From Prevotella koreensis (GTDB lineage Bacteria; Bacteroidota; Bacteroidia; Bacteroidales; Bacteroidaceae): a stretch of DNA of 64,000 nucleotides. Shown piece after piece: positions 33,867-43,678 of this stretch (position 1 is its first letter; each line of letters starts with the position of its first letter). The position numbers and the translations under genes were made by a program. The notes under the pieces are model-generated. The model saw only the letters and a list, made by a program, of their open reading frames with translations. It searched no databases and was not told the origin of the DNA. Location of the stretch: contig NZ_RYYU01000001.1 of the NCBI RefSeq assembly GCF_003977605.1, positions 2,544,600-2,608,599 of the forward strand, written 5' to 3'.

Positions 33867-34535
33867 ATGCAATTACCTTTCCATATAGACATCTTGAGCT
33901 TGATGTTCAAGGGTATATTAATTGGCATCTTGGCTTCAGCCCCGATGGGACCTGTCGGAGTTCTCTGCATTCAGCGCACTTTGAACAAAGGGCGTTGGTA
34001 TGGTTTTGTTACCGGAATCGGTGCATCAGTCAGCGACATCATATACGCCCTTATCACCGGTCTCGGCATGAGTTTCGTAATGGAGTTCATAGAGCGTGGC
34101 AGCAATCTTTTCTATTTGCAGATAAGCGGTAGCATAATGCTGTTAGCGTTCGGACTATATTGCTTTAAGAGCAATCCCACAAAGAAGATGCATTTGAGCG
34201 GAAAACAGAAAGGATCGTTGGTTCATAATGGTGTGACGGCATTCTTCGTGACATTCTCCAACCCATTGATTATCTTCCTGTTCATGGGATGTTATGCCCA
34301 ACTTGCCTTCGTTGTCCCCAACCATCCGCTTGAGATGTGTGTGGGCTATGTGAGTATAGTGCTTGGAGCATTGCTGTGGTGGTTCGGACTGACATGGCTT
34401 ATTGACAAGATACGCGGTAATTTCACCACCGGCGGGATTGTCATCATCAACCGCGTAATTGGTGCTGCCGTAATCGTTTTCTCGATACTTATACTGCTCG
34501 GGACTATTTTCAATATCTATCACCTGCACTTATGA
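33867..34535 (+). CDS. LysE family exporter
   Basis: A 222-residue inner membrane transporter of the LysE/RhtB amino acid export family with about six helices. I start at 33867 (MQLPFHIDILSLMFKGILIG), because the promoter covers the earlier ATG at 33846; leader length would then be very short. Motifs: ILIGILASAPMGPVGVLCIQRTLNKGRWYGFVTGIGASVSDIIYALI, the family's first helices, then a charged loop (KSNPTKKMHLSGKQKG), and AFFVTFSNPLIIFLFMGCYAQ. Substrate unknown; homologues export amino acids or small metabolites. Confidence 0.85.
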   Translation: MQLPFHIDILSLMFKGILIGILASAPMGPVGVLCIQRTLNKGRWYGFVTGIGASVSDIIYALITGLGMSFVMEFIERGSNLFYLQISGSIMLLAFGLYCFKSNPTKKMHLSGKQKGSLVHNGVTAFFVTFSNPLIIFLFMGCYAQLAFVVPNHPLEMCVGYVSIVLGALLWWFGLTWLIDKIRGNFTTGGIVIINRVIGAAVIVFSILILLGTIFNIYHLHL

Positions 34536-34612
34536 ATTGACGACCGAGCGTGGGTTATAGTCGGTCGGTAGTGGGGTGAGGACATTCTTTTATATATAAT
34601 TCTTTTATACAA

Positions 34613-35191
34613 ATGTTTATTTCCCAACAATTAAGAAAGGATAATATTGCCGAATACCTGCTATATATGTGGCAGGTAGAGGATATCATACGTGCGTATG
34701 GCTGTTCGCTCACCGCTTTGCGGCGCGATTATATATCGCAGTTCGACTATGACGAGGAGAAGAAAGAAGAACTGACCGACTGGTATGGCGACCTGATAAG
34801 GATGATAAACCAAGAGGGTTGTAGGGACAGCGGACACCTGCAAATAAACAAGGTGGTGATGATGCAACTCATAGAACTCCACGAGCAACTGCTCGAAAGT
34901 CCGAAATTTGCTTTCTACAACGCAGAATATTACAAGGTGTTGCCATTTATCGTGGAACTGCGTAACCGTGGTGCAAACACAGACGAGGGACATCTGACGG
35001 GAAAGGAACGTGAAGAAAACGAGATAGAAACATGCTTCAACGCCCTTTACGGAACGATGATGCTGCGCTTGCAAAAGAAAGAGATAAGCCAGAATACGCT
35101 GCATGCCATAAGGGAAATAACTACATTTATCGGTATGCTTTCCGATTATTATAAGAAAGATAGGGAAGAAGGACTGGAAATGGACAGTTGA
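34613..35191 (+). CDS. DUF4924 family protein
   Basis: A 192-residue, soluble, almost wholly helical protein beginning MFISQQLRKDNIAEYLLYMWQVEDIIRAY. No signal peptide, membrane span or catalytic motif is seen. It matches my memory of the DUF4924 family, which is confined to Bacteroidales. Conserved-looking segments include WQVEDIIRAYGC, LTDWYGDLIRMINQEG, QLIELHEQLLESPKF and EISTFIGML-like EITTFIGMLSDYY. It is followed after 37 bases by rmlD and may share a transcript with it. Function unknown. Confidence 0.75.
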   Translation: MFISQQLRKDNIAEYLLYMWQVEDIIRAYGCSLTALRRDYISQFDYDEEKKEELTDWYGDLIRMINQEGCRDSGHLQINKVVMMQLIELHEQLLESPKFAFYNAEYYKVLPFIVELRNRGANTDEGHLTGKEREENEIETCFNALYGTMMLRLQKKEISQNTLHAIREITTFIGMLSDYYKKDREEGLEMDS

Positions 35192-35228
35192 AAATGGAGT
35201 ATTGAAAATTAGAATTTACGACTTGAAT

Positions 35229-36086
35229 ATGAATATACTTATTACCGGATGCAACGGACAATTAGGGAATGAGATGAAGCGATTGCAGGCAGAATATCCC
35301 GAACATAACTGGATAAACACAGACGTTGCCGAACTTGACATAACCGACCAGGCAGCGATAGAGAAGTTGGTGGAGGAGAGAGAGATTGACGGAATAGTGA
35401 ACTGTGCCGCATACACCGCAGTGGACAAGGCCGAGAGCGACAAGGAGCTGTGCGAGTTGCTGAACTCGATAGCACCGGCTTATCTTGCCGGAGCGGTTGG
35501 AATGCGCGGCGGTTGGATTATACAGGTGAGCACGGACTATGTGTTCGACGGTACGAAACATACGCCATACGTGGAGACCGACACACCAATGCCGACCGGA
35601 GTGTATGGTACAACGAAACTGGCAGGCGAAGAAGCCGTGAGGATATTTTGCCCTAAGGCGATGATAATACGCACGGCGTGGCTCTATTCCGTTTATGGAA
35701 ACAACTTCGTTAAGACAATGATGAGGCTCGGCAGGGAGAAGGAACAACTTGGGGTTATATTCGACCAGATAGGCACTCCGACCTGTGCCCGAGATCTTGC
35801 CAAGGTGATAATGACTGCAATAAGTAAGGGCGTGGTTCCCGGTGTGTTCCATTTCTCTAACGAGGGAGTGATTTCTTGGTATGATTTTACTAAGGCGATA
35901 CACCGCATCGCGGGAATAAACGGGTGTCGGGTGCTGCCGATACACACTGCGGAATATCCCACTGCGGCGAAACGTCCGGCATATTCGGTGCTCGACAAGA
36001 CCAAGATAAAGCAAGCATATAGCATCGAAGTGCCATACTGGGAGGAGTCGTTGAGAGACTGTATCCGCGAATTATCAGAAGGTTAA
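35229..36086 (+). CDS. rfbD: dTDP-4-dehydrorhamnose reductase
   Basis: A 285-residue short-chain dehydrogenase that makes dTDP-L-rhamnose for surface polysaccharides. The start at 35229 (MNILITGCNGQLGNEM) gives the usual N terminus with the nucleotide-binding GxxGxxG; the nine codons before it begin at a TTG and are rejected. Also seen: DVAELDITD, NCAAYTAVDKAE, STDYVFDG and the catalytic Tyr-x-x-x-Lys in YGTTKLAGE (about 128). The enzymes for earlier steps (rfbA, rfbB, rfbC) are not in the window, so the pathway genes are split. Confidence 0.92.
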   Translation: MNILITGCNGQLGNEMKRLQAEYPEHNWINTDVAELDITDQAAIEKLVEEREIDGIVNCAAYTAVDKAESDKELCELLNSIAPAYLAGAVGMRGGWIIQVSTDYVFDGTKHTPYVETDTPMPTGVYGTTKLAGEEAVRIFCPKAMIIRTAWLYSVYGNNFVKTMMRLGREKEQLGVIFDQIGTPTCARDLAKVIMTAISKGVVPGVFHFSNEGVISWYDFTKAIHRIAGINGCRVLPIHTAEYPTAAKRPAYSVLDKTKIKQAYSIEVPYWEESLRDCIRELSEG

Positions 36087-36142
36087 AGAAGAAAAATATA
36101 TGATTATCCGTGAGGAACGGACGACAAGAGAAATAGCATCAG

Positions 36143-37735
36143 ATGACAGAGATAGAAAGAAGAAGAACGTTTGCGATTATTTCGCACCCCGATGCCGGTA
36201 AGACAACACTCACCGAGAAGTTCCTGCTTTTCGGCGGACAGATACAGGTTGCCGGTGCCGTGAAGAACAACAAGATAAAGAAAACTGCCACCAGCGACTG
36301 GATGGATATAGAGAAACAGCGTGGTATTTCGGTCTCCACGTCGGTGATGGAGTTCGACTACGTACCGCCGACGGGAAAAACGGAGGAGGCATACAAGGTG
36401 AATATTCTCGACACACCGGGTCACCAAGACTTTGCAGAAGACACTTACCGCACACTTACTGCCGTTGACTCGGCCATAATAGTGGTGGATAGCGCGAAAG
36501 GTGTGGAGACACAGACACGCAAACTGATGAACGTGTGCCGCATGAGAAATACTCCGGTAATCATCTTTATAAACAAGATGGACCGCGAAGGACGCGACCC
36601 TTTCGACCTGCTCGACGAACTGGAACAGGAACTTGAGATAAAGGTGAGACCGCTGTCCTGGCCTATCAATCAAGGAGCGAAGTTCAAGGGAGTATATAAT
36701 ATATATGAGAAGAAACTCGACCTCTTCACACCCGACAAACAGCGCGTCACAGAAAAGGTGGAGATAGACATAGACAATACCGACATGCTTGCCGATGTCG
36801 TTGGCGAACAAGATGCCGCACGACTGCACGATGACTTGGAACTCGTGGACGGAGTATATCCCGATTTTGATGTCGAGACATACCGTTCGGCAGAGGTTGC
36901 ACCGGTTTTCTTCGGTTCGGCACTGAACAATTTCGGTGTTCAAGAACTGCTCAACTGTTTCGTTGAGATAGCACCAAGTCCCAAGGAAACGATGGCCGAG
37001 GAGCGAATGGTGAAGCCGGAGGAAAAGAAATTCTCCGGGTTCATATTCAAAATAACGGCCAATATCGACCCCAATCATCGTTCGTGCATCGCTTTCTGCA
37101 AGGTATGTAGCGGAAAGTTCGTGCGCAATCAGCCTTACCTGCACGTGCGTCAGGGCAAGACGGTGCGCTTTTCTTCGCCTACACAGTTTATGGCGCAGCG
37201 CAAGAGTACTATCGATGAGGCATGGCCGGGAGACATTGTGGGACTGCCCGACAATGGCATTTTCAAGATAGGCGACACGCTGACAGAGGGCGAATTGCTT
37301 CATTTCCGAGGCCTGCCGTCGTTCTCGCCGGAGATGTTCAAGTATATAGAGAACGACGACCCGATGAAATCCAAGCAACTGGCAAAGGGCATCGACCAAC
37401 TCATGGACGAGGGAGTGGCGCAACTTTTCGTAAATCAATTCAACGGAAGGAAGATAATCGGCACTGTTGGACAGTTGCAGTTTGAGGTTATACAATATCG
37501 TCTGGAGAACGAGTACAACGCCAAGTGCCGTTGGGAACCTGTTCATCTGTACAAGGCTTGCTGGATAGAGAGCGACGATGCGGCGGAACTTGATAACTTC
37601 AAGAAACGCAAATATCAGTACATGGCACTCGACAAGGAAGGCCGCGATGTGTTCCTTGCCGACAGCGGATATATGCTGCAGATGGCTCAAGAGGATTTCA
37701 AGAATATCAAGTTCCACTTCACGAGCGAGTTCTGA
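36143..37735 (+). CDS. prfC: Peptide chain release factor 3
   Basis: A 530-residue GTPase that recycles release factors 1 and 2 from the ribosome. G motifs: [13 protein letters not shown] (about 15-27), DTPGHQDF (G3, about 95), NKMD (G4, about 150) and a later G5 near SWPINQG. The insertion [24 protein letters not shown] and the C-terminal domain with [13 protein letters not shown] [15 protein letters not shown] distinguish RF-3 from EF-G. The length matches the E. coli protein. It lies four bases before crcB, so the two are likely one transcript. Confidence 0.94.
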   Translation: MTEIERRRTFAIISHPDAGKTTLTEKFLLFGGQIQVAGAVKNNKIKKTATSDWMDIEKQRGISVSTSVMEFDYVPPTGKTEEAYKVNILDTPGHQDFAEDTYRTLTAVDSAIIVVDSAKGVETQTRKLMNVCRMRNTPVIIFINKMDREGRDPFDLLDELEQELEIKVRPLSWPINQGAKFKGVYNIYEKKLDLFTPDKQRVTEKVEIDIDNTDMLADVVGEQDAARLHDDLELVDGVYPDFDVETYRSAEVAPVFFGSALNNFGVQELLNCFVEIAPSPKETMAEERMVKPEEKKFSGFIFKITANIDPNHRSCIAFCKVCSGKFVRNQPYLHVRQGKTVRFSSPTQFMAQRKSTIDEAWPGDIVGLPDNGIFKIGDTLTEGELLHFRGLPSFSPEMFKYIENDDPMKSKQLAKGIDQLMDEGVAQLFVNQFNGRKIIGTVGQLQFEVIQYRLENEYNAKCRWEPVHLYKACWIESDDAAELDNFKKRKYQYMALDKEGRDVFLADSGYMLQMAQEDFKNIKFHFTSEF

Positions 37736-37739
37736 CGAT

Positions 37740-38099
37740 ATGATTCGTAACATTATCCTTGTCGCGCTTGGCGGTGCAGCAGGTTCTGTGGGGCGTTATC
37801 TCATTTCGGTATGGCTTAATGAGAGTATGCCGTGGGGTACTCTTACGGTGAATGTTCTCGGTTCGTTGGTTATCGGAATACTTATGGGAATGGTGGGGCG
37901 AGGTGTCCTTTCGCCCGATATGAAACTGCTGCTTGTCACCGGATTCTGTGGCGGTTTCACCACTTTCAGCACTTTTGCGAGCGAGTCTCTGAAGATGATG
38001 AAGGTCGGCGATGCACTCACTGCAGCCGCATATATCGGTGTAAGTGTTGCCGTGGGGATAATGGCAGTATATATCGGTATGACCGAAAAAGGGACATAA
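37740..38099 (+). CDS. crcB: Fluoride exporter CrcB/Fluc
   Basis: A 119-residue, four-helix membrane protein that lets fluoride out of the cell as a dual-topology dimer. The start at 37740 (MIRNIILVALGGAAGSVGRYLIS) is the family start; the longer frame from 37578 overlaps prfC and is noise. Motifs: GGAAGSVGRYL, the NVLGSLVIG helix, and GFCGGFTTFSTFASE, with the sodium and fluoride-binding Phe/Thr/Ser residues. No fluoride riboswitch can be seen because the gene follows prfC by four bases. Confidence 0.93.
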   Translation: MIRNIILVALGGAAGSVGRYLISVWLNESMPWGTLTVNVLGSLVIGILMGMVGRGVLSPDMKLLLVTGFCGGFTTFSTFASESLKMMKVGDALTAAAYIGVSVAVGIMAVYIGMTEKGT

Positions 38100-38153
38100 A
38101 TGTTATGCTATGGCGATTGCTCGTGAATAACTAATAAAAAAATAAATACTGAA

Positions 38154-39191
38154 ATGATAAGCGAAGAAAGGAGTTCGATGCTCCACGGCGTACTCTTGAT
38201 GACGCTGTTTGCATGTGCTGCGTTTTATATTGGTGAGGCAGACTTCGTGAAAGCCCTCTCTTTCTCACCAATGATTGTCGGCATTATACTTGGCATGCTC
38301 TATGCCAACAGCCTGCGTAACAACCTTCCAGACACTTGGGTGCCCGGAATTAAGTTCTGTTCAAAGCGGATATTGCGACTTGGCATTATCCTTTACGGTT
38401 TCAAACTGACCTTTCAGGATGTCACAGCCGTGGGTTTGTCGGCCATTATCATAGACGCAATAGTTGTTGCGGGGACTATCGTTATCGGCCTGATAGTAGG
38501 CAAATTGCTTAAAATGGATCGTTCCATAGCACTTCTTACCTCGACCGGCAGTGCCATCTGCGGTGCCGCAGCGGTGCTCGGTTGCGAGGGAGCGATACAT
38601 GCCAAGCCATACAAGACAGCCGTGGCGGTATCTACTGTTGTGATATTCGGCACGCTCTCAATGTTCATCTATCCTATACTTTATCATGCAGGGATATTCA
38701 ACCTGCCTCCAAATGAAATGGGAATTTTTACGGGAAGCACGGTACATGAGGTGGCTCACGTTGTTGGTGCGGGTAATGCAATGGGGCAGGACATATCGGG
38801 TATTGCCATAATTGTTAAGATGATTCGTGTCATGATGCTTGTTCCCGTGCTGCTTATAATCACGTTCTTCGTTGCCCGTTCTGCCAAACGGAGAATGTCC
38901 GGCGAAGAACAAGCGAAGGGAAACATTGCCATTCCTTGGTTCGCGATACTTTTCTTGGTGGTAATCGGGTTCAACTCTTTGAACCTTTTGCCGTCATCGG
39001 CTGTAAGTGTAATCACCACCATTGACACCTTTTTGCTTACAATGGCAATGACAGCACTCGGTGCGGAGACGAGCATAGACAAGTTCAAGAAAGCGGGAGC
39101 GAAGCCTTTCTTGTTGGCAGCGATACTCTACGCATGGCTTATCGGCGGCGGATATGTCATGGTGAAATGGTTAGTGCCGATGATGAGTTGA
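38154..39191 (+). CDS. YeiH/UPF0324-type transporter
   Basis: A 345-residue membrane protein with about ten helices of the UPF0324 family, named putative sulfate exporters. Features include VGIILGMLYAN, the conserved KFCSKRILRLGIILYGFKLTFQDV, the LTSTGSAICGAAAVLGC re-entrant-like segment, and GTVHEVAHVVGAG-like STVHEVAHVVGAGNAMG, which are hallmarks of the family. It begins 54 bases after crcB. The transported substrate is not established for the family. Confidence 0.88.
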   Translation: MISEERSSMLHGVLLMTLFACAAFYIGEADFVKALSFSPMIVGIILGMLYANSLRNNLPDTWVPGIKFCSKRILRLGIILYGFKLTFQDVTAVGLSAIIIDAIVVAGTIVIGLIVGKLLKMDRSIALLTSTGSAICGAAAVLGCEGAIHAKPYKTAVAVSTVVIFGTLSMFIYPILYHAGIFNLPPNEMGIFTGSTVHEVAHVVGAGNAMGQDISGIAIIVKMIRVMMLVPVLLIITFFVARSAKRRMSGEEQAKGNIAIPWFAILFLVVIGFNSLNLLPSSAVSVITTIDTFLLTMAMTALGAETSIDKFKKAGAKPFLLAAILYAWLIGGGYVMVKWLVPMMS

Positions 39192-39331
39192 TGAGATAGG
39201 AGAAATAAAAGAAATATTTTGCATGAGCGTCAAATAAAATTCGTAACTTAGTAAGTTAAAAATAAGAATACGTTTGACCTTAAATACTTGACGAAGTAAA
39301 TAAATACTATGAATTACTAATAAACACACTT

Positions 39332-41263
39332 ATGAAAAAAAGATTACTTACTTGTGTCATTGCAATGTTCTCTGTGATGGCATTCGCTCAGAACCACTTG
39401 ACCGAAAACATTTCACCATTGGCAGGAATGGTGAAAAATCTTGGAAGCGTCAATAAAAATTCGGTATCTCAAGAAAGCCAATCCATGCCACAAACCCATG
39501 CACCGCACAAGGCCGGAACTGTGGTTGTGCCGCCCGCAGGACTGAAATGTGACGAGTATGTGCTGTTTGCTATCGACATTGACGACAAGAAAGCAAGCGG
39601 CGTATTGTCGTTAGGCTTTGATGGCAATGATGTATATGTAAGTGGAGTATGCAAGGAACTGCCGAATGCTTGGATAAAAGGGACGCGGAATGGCGATAAG
39701 ATTACTTTTGCTTCAGGCCAATATCTGGGTAAGGCAGGAGGTATCTTGGAAATGTATTTTGCAGGCTATGACTCAAATACCAATAAACTTTCGGATGCGG
39801 TTTTCGATTATGATGTGGCAGCAAATACCATTACCTCAAAGCAGGTGGTGATGATTAACGACAACGATAAGAATCCCTCGTTTTATTATGCCTACACTTA
39901 TACATCATTATTAAAGGTGGCAGAACGTGCCGGAACTCCCGCAACACCGCAGATAGACAAGATTTTCTTAAGCAAAATCGGTGCCGCCCCGAGACTGATG
40001 TTCACCATACCATTGGTCGATACCAACGGAAATGCCATGAAATCATCGAAGATTACATATAAGATATATTCCGATATTCATCACACAATGGCTCCGGTGA
40101 CTTTCCACAAGAGCGAATATGTAAAGTTGGAAGAAGACATTACCGAAATACCTTATGACTATACTGACAATAAGAACATATTTACCGGTGATATTGACCT
40201 GCTGATGGATTACACCAAGTGGAACAGAATAGGTGTAAAGGTGACATATAACGGAGGCGGCGAGAGTCACGATAGTGCGATAGGTTGGTTCTCCCTGGCA
40301 GATGCCGACACACTTCCGACAGGTGTGAAAACCGTAGAATATATACTTAATGTTGAAGACGCGAACTATGATAACGACCCCGAAACACGCATAATAAAGG
40401 TTGCCCTTGATGGTGATAACGTTTATATGAGCGGACTTGCAAGCCGTTTTCCGGAGGGTTGGATTAAGGGAAAGAAGACAGGAGATAAGATAGTTTTCCC
40501 CGCAGACAAGTATATGGGAGAATTTATTGTGCCAGGTTCAAAGGAAGTACAGCACTATTATTTCAACCCTGCCGGTAATATTGAGTTTGAATTTAATGAG
40601 GAAGAACAGCACTACACGGCCGATGCCTATACCATTGACTATGCAGATGAGACAAGCGAGACCGGCCTTAGCAATTTCGATAACTACGAAGACGTTGAGG
40701 TTCTTCCTATAGAAGACATGGCTGCAGTGCCCGAACAGCCCGAAATGAATTCTTTTGAAAAGAACTGGAGAGGGGATTATTTTGTAACATTCGATGTGTA
40801 TGCGAAAAATAAGGAGGGCGAATACATCATGCCGAGCAAACTAAGTTATCAACTATTCTTCGATAAAGGAGACGGAGTAGCAACACCATACGTCTTCACA
40901 TCGTCGTTCTACGGCCTGACAAACGACATGACTACCATTCCTTACAACCTCACAACAGATAACGGAACCATCAGCAACGAGGGCGATTACCACACCGTGA
41001 TACTGAATACAAGAGATGTCGCTTCTTGGACACGCTTCGGTGTGAAGAGCATTTACAACGGTGGCGGCGAGACACACGAAACATTGACGCGCTGGATTGA
41101 CGTAAACAAAAGTTTGGGTATAGACGAAGTGGGTGCTACTGTTGCCAATACCGTTTTGTATGACATGCAGGGACGCAGGGTAGATGACAACACCAAGGGT
41201 CTGTTAATTAAGAAGATAAACATGACTGACGGCTCGGTAAAGACCGTGAGGATAATGAAGTAG
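39332..41263 (+). CDS. Secreted duplicated protein with a Prevotella-type C-terminal tail
   Basis: A 643-residue exported protein with a signal peptide ending at FAQ (about 20). It carries two diverged copies of a module of about 250-270 residues (about 70-320 and 335-605): compare NAWIKGTRNGDKITFASGQYLG with EGWIKGKKTGDKIVFPADKYMG, and RIGVKVTYNGGGESHDS with RFGVKSIYNGGGETHET. The end (TVLYDMQGRRVDDNTKGLLI, then VKTVRIMK) resembles the C-terminal tail found on many secreted Prevotella proteins, a variant sorting domain. No enzyme motif is seen. Surface location by the type IX system is inferred. Confidence 0.75.
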   Translation: MKKRLLTCVIAMFSVMAFAQNHLTENISPLAGMVKNLGSVNKNSVSQESQSMPQTHAPHKAGTVVVPPAGLKCDEYVLFAIDIDDKKASGVLSLGFDGNDVYVSGVCKELPNAWIKGTRNGDKITFASGQYLGKAGGILEMYFAGYDSNTNKLSDAVFDYDVAANTITSKQVVMINDNDKNPSFYYAYTYTSLLKVAERAGTPATPQIDKIFLSKIGAAPRLMFTIPLVDTNGNAMKSSKITYKIYSDIHHTMAPVTFHKSEYVKLEEDITEIPYDYTDNKNIFTGDIDLLMDYTKWNRIGVKVTYNGGGESHDSAIGWFSLADADTLPTGVKTVEYILNVEDANYDNDPETRIIKVALDGDNVYMSGLASRFPEGWIKGKKTGDKIVFPADKYMGEFIVPGSKEVQHYYFNPAGNIEFEFNEEEQHYTADAYTIDYADETSETGLSNFDNYEDVEVLPIEDMAAVPEQPEMNSFEKNWRGDYFVTFDVYAKNKEGEYIMPSKLSYQLFFDKGDGVATPYVFTSSFYGLTNDMTTIPYNLTTDNGTISNEGDYHTVILNTRDVASWTRFGVKSIYNGGGETHETLTRWIDVNKSLGIDEVGATVANTVLYDMQGRRVDDNTKGLLIKKINMTDGSVKTVRIMK

Positions 41264-41306
41264 TAAGCAACTGATTTTTTAATTCGCTGTAAAATACATG
41301 AAATAA

Positions 41307-41377
41307 CAAAGTAAATTCGCCCATTTTGCCAATCAAATTCGCCGAAATTGTAAACCAATCTCGGCGAATTTGATTTG
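41307..41377. repeat. 22-base repeat array 3 with 17-base hairpin
   Basis: Three units in 22-base register: an inverted unit (41307-41328, ending CGCCCATTTTG), then a pair (41334-41350 CAAATTCGCCGAAATTG and 41356-41372 CAATCTCGGCGAATTTG) that pairs at 16 of 17 positions around loop TAAAC. It lies between the 39332 gene and the TolC gene and may end the former's transcript. Confidence 0.88.
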
Positions 41378-41427
41378 TAAAAAGCCATTTTATAAAATAA
41401 AAATTACGTTTATATCTTGAATTTATG

Positions 41428-41435
41428 TATATTTG
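41428..41435 (+). promoter_or_regulatory. -7 box of the efflux operon
   Basis: TATATTTG fits TAnnTTTG and lies 28 bases before the ATG at 41464. It overlaps an earlier in-frame ATG (41425), arguing for the later start. It lies 50 bases past the repeat hairpin. Confidence 0.5.
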
Positions 41436-41463
41436 CAGACAACTAACATATACCAGATGCGAT

Positions 41464-42720
41464 ATGAGGAAAAGTATTGTCGTTATATTATTGATGTTTT
41501 TGACTTTTTCTGCCAAGGCTCAAATCACTCTCGAACAATTGCAAGAGCAGGCTCGGGCGAATTATCCGGCAATCAGGAAGTATGGTCTTGTGGAGCAGAG
41601 TCGCGACTTCACGTTATCGAATGTGGCCAAAGGAAATTTACCGCAGGTGTTATTTCAAGGTAACGCTTCTTATCAGAGTAGTGTGACACGATTACCTATT
41701 GATATCGGAAAGTTTGGAATAGATTATGAGGGATTGCCTCGTGACCAATATAATACAAGTGTTACTATCAGTCAAGTAATATATGACGGTGGTAAAATCG
41801 CATCAGAAAAGAAAATCGCGAGAGCACAGGCGGATGTGCAAAATGAACAAATCAACGTGATGATGTATGGAATACGTGAGAGTGTAAACAGGTTGTTCTT
41901 TAGCATATTGTTGATTGACGAACAACTATTGCATAACATCTTGCTGCAAGATGACCTGCGATTGGTACAGAAAAATGTGGAGGCAATGATTACCGGAGGA
42001 GTGGCAAACCAAAGTGATGCTGACTTGGTATCGGTAGAATTGATACGTGCACGTCAACAAGAAGAAATGTTACATACGTTTCGTCGGACATATCTTTCCA
42101 TGCTTTCAACATTTATAGGCACGCCCATTGATGCATCGGTGAAACTTCGGAAACCAACAGAAGCACTTTTTCCTACTGCCAATAATCGTCCGGAACTTTC
42201 GTTTTATAATGCTCAACAGCGTCTTCTCGATTTGCGACAAAGTTCGCTTGACGTATCATTACGCCCTCGTGTAGATGTTTTTCTGCAAGGAGGAGTAGGC
42301 AATCCGGGACTGAATATGTTTAAGAATGGTTGGGATGCGTATTACAAAGTTGGTACAACGGTGTCGTGGAATATCGGTGCTTTATACAGAAGGAAGAATG
42401 ATACCCAACTCATTGACATGGAGAAACAACAGGTAAATGTCAACCGCGAAACTTTCCTTTTCAACATTCGCATTCAAGAACAACAGTTGAAAGGACAAAT
42501 AGAAAATATTCGTAGTCAGATTGCTCATGATGATGAGATAATCCGCTTGCGCGAGAATATACGCCGTGCGAGCGAGAAGAGGGTAGAGAGTGGAATAGAA
42601 ACGGTCAATGAGATGTTGCGCGACATTAATGCAGTGAGTGAGGCTCGTCAGCAGCGCGCTATACATGAGGTGGAACTTTTGCAAGAAATCCATAAACTGA
42701 AAACCATCAATAATAACTGA
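41464..42720 (+). CDS. TolC family outer membrane efflux protein
   Basis: A 418-residue outer membrane channel of the TolC type. The start at 41464 (MRKSIVVILLMFLTFSAKAQ) gives a clean signal peptide. Long amphipathic helices follow in two similar halves, beginning ITLEQLQEQARANYPAIRKYG, with coiled-coil stretches such as QVNVNRETFLFNIRIQEQQLKGQIENIRSQIAHDDEIIRLRENIRR and the typical GIETVNEMLRDINAVSEARQQ at the C-terminal side. It forms the exit duct for the HlyD/ABC pump encoded just downstream (one-base gap). Confidence 0.9.
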   Translation: MRKSIVVILLMFLTFSAKAQITLEQLQEQARANYPAIRKYGLVEQSRDFTLSNVAKGNLPQVLFQGNASYQSSVTRLPIDIGKFGIDYEGLPRDQYNTSVTISQVIYDGGKIASEKKIARAQADVQNEQINVMMYGIRESVNRLFFSILLIDEQLLHNILLQDDLRLVQKNVEAMITGGVANQSDADLVSVELIRARQQEEMLHTFRRTYLSMLSTFIGTPIDASVKLRKPTEALFPTANNRPELSFYNAQQRLLDLRQSSLDVSLRPRVDVFLQGGVGNPGLNMFKNGWDAYYKVGTTVSWNIGALYRRKNDTQLIDMEKQQVNVNRETFLFNIRIQEQQLKGQIENIRSQIAHDDEIIRLRENIRRASEKRVESGIETVNEMLRDINAVSEARQQRAIHEVELLQEIHKLKTINNN

Positions 42721-42721
42721 T

Positions 42722-43609
42722 ATGAGAAAAATATTTTTATTCGCAGTTGTCGTTGTAATGGCTGCATGCTCTTCAGACAATAAGGGATATGATGCCACCG
42801 GCACTTTTGAGGCAACAGAAGTGACGGTTAGTGCCGAACAGACAGGACGGCTTATGAAATTAAGTGTTACCGAAGGTGATGTGTTGGAGCAGAATAGTCA
42901 GGTGGGATTCATAGACACGGTCCAACTCGCATTGAAAGTAAGACAGTTGGGGGCAAACCGTGCCGGTATAGCAAACCAACGTCCCGACGTGCATAAACAG
43001 ATAGCAGCAATACGTCAGCAGATTAATAAAGCAGAACAGGAGGTGAATCGTTTCAAACAGTTGGTGAATGAAAATGCTGCCAATCGTAAGCAACTTGAAG
43101 ATGCGCAAAGTCAGTTAGCGGTACTTCGCCACCAGTTAGGGGCACAGATGTCATCTCTCGACAACAGTGCACGTAGCATTGATTCGCAGGCAGGAGCGGC
43201 AGAAGTACAACGGTTGCAAGTGCTCGATCAACTGAAGAAATGCTACATTACGGTTCCCATTGCCGGTACTGTGCTCGAGAAATATGCCGAGGAGGGTGAG
43301 TTTGCTGTTACCGGTAAACCTCTTTTCAAGGTTGCCGACATCAATAATATGTTTCTGCGTGCATATATAACATCTGTGCAGTTGTCGCGTGTGAAGATTG
43401 GACAGAAAGTGAAAGTGTTCACCGACTATGGAGACGATGTAGGTCATGAGTATGATGGTGTTGTGACATGGATAAGCAGCCGGTCGGAGTTCACACCCAA
43501 GAGTGTTCTTACCAATGACGAACGAGCCGATCAGGTATATGCCGTTAAGATAAGGGTAAAGAACGACGGATATATAAAAATAGGAATGTATGGAGAAGTT
43601 AAGTTTTAA
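42722..43609 (+). CDS. HlyD/MFP family periplasmic adaptor lipoprotein
   Basis: A 295-residue membrane-fusion protein with lipobox MAAC (Cys16). Domains: a biotinyl-lipoyl-like half (GTFEATEVTVSAEQTGRLMKLSVTEGD), a coiled-coil hairpin (about 85-165, KQIAAIRQQINKAEQEVNRFKQLVNENAANRKQLEDAQSQL), the second lipoyl half (KCYITVPIAGTVLEKYAEEGEF) and a beta-barrel with VGQKVKVF-like IGQKVKVF. It links the inner membrane ABC transporter to TolC. The start is one base after the tolC stop. Confidence 0.92.
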   Translation: MRKIFLFAVVVVMAACSSDNKGYDATGTFEATEVTVSAEQTGRLMKLSVTEGDVLEQNSQVGFIDTVQLALKVRQLGANRAGIANQRPDVHKQIAAIRQQINKAEQEVNRFKQLVNENAANRKQLEDAQSQLAVLRHQLGAQMSSLDNSARSIDSQAGAAEVQRLQVLDQLKKCYITVPIAGTVLEKYAEEGEFAVTGKPLFKVADINNMFLRAYITSVQLSRVKIGQKVKVFTDYGDDVGHEYDGVVTWISSRSEFTPKSVLTNDERADQVYAVKIRVKNDGYIKIGMYGEVKF

Positions 43610-43678
43610 GCACAGGCATTCTCTGCTTTGTATTAATTTCCCATATTTCATCTTTTAATTCTTGACTTTTTAATATAA

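Noticed and set aside
37578..37739. Longer crcB frame
   Set aside because: It lies within prfC in another frame, and the product before MIRNIIL lacks any membrane or fluoride-channel feature.
37736..37739. Fluoride riboswitch before crcB
   Set aside because: Only four bases separate prfC from crcB, so there is no room, and no riboswitch motif is visible inside the prfC end.
36104..37753. A 549-codon minus-strand frame opposite prfC
   Set aside because: prfC has all its G motifs at the expected spacing. The opposite frame is longer than prfC but has no recognisable domain and covers the start of crcB.
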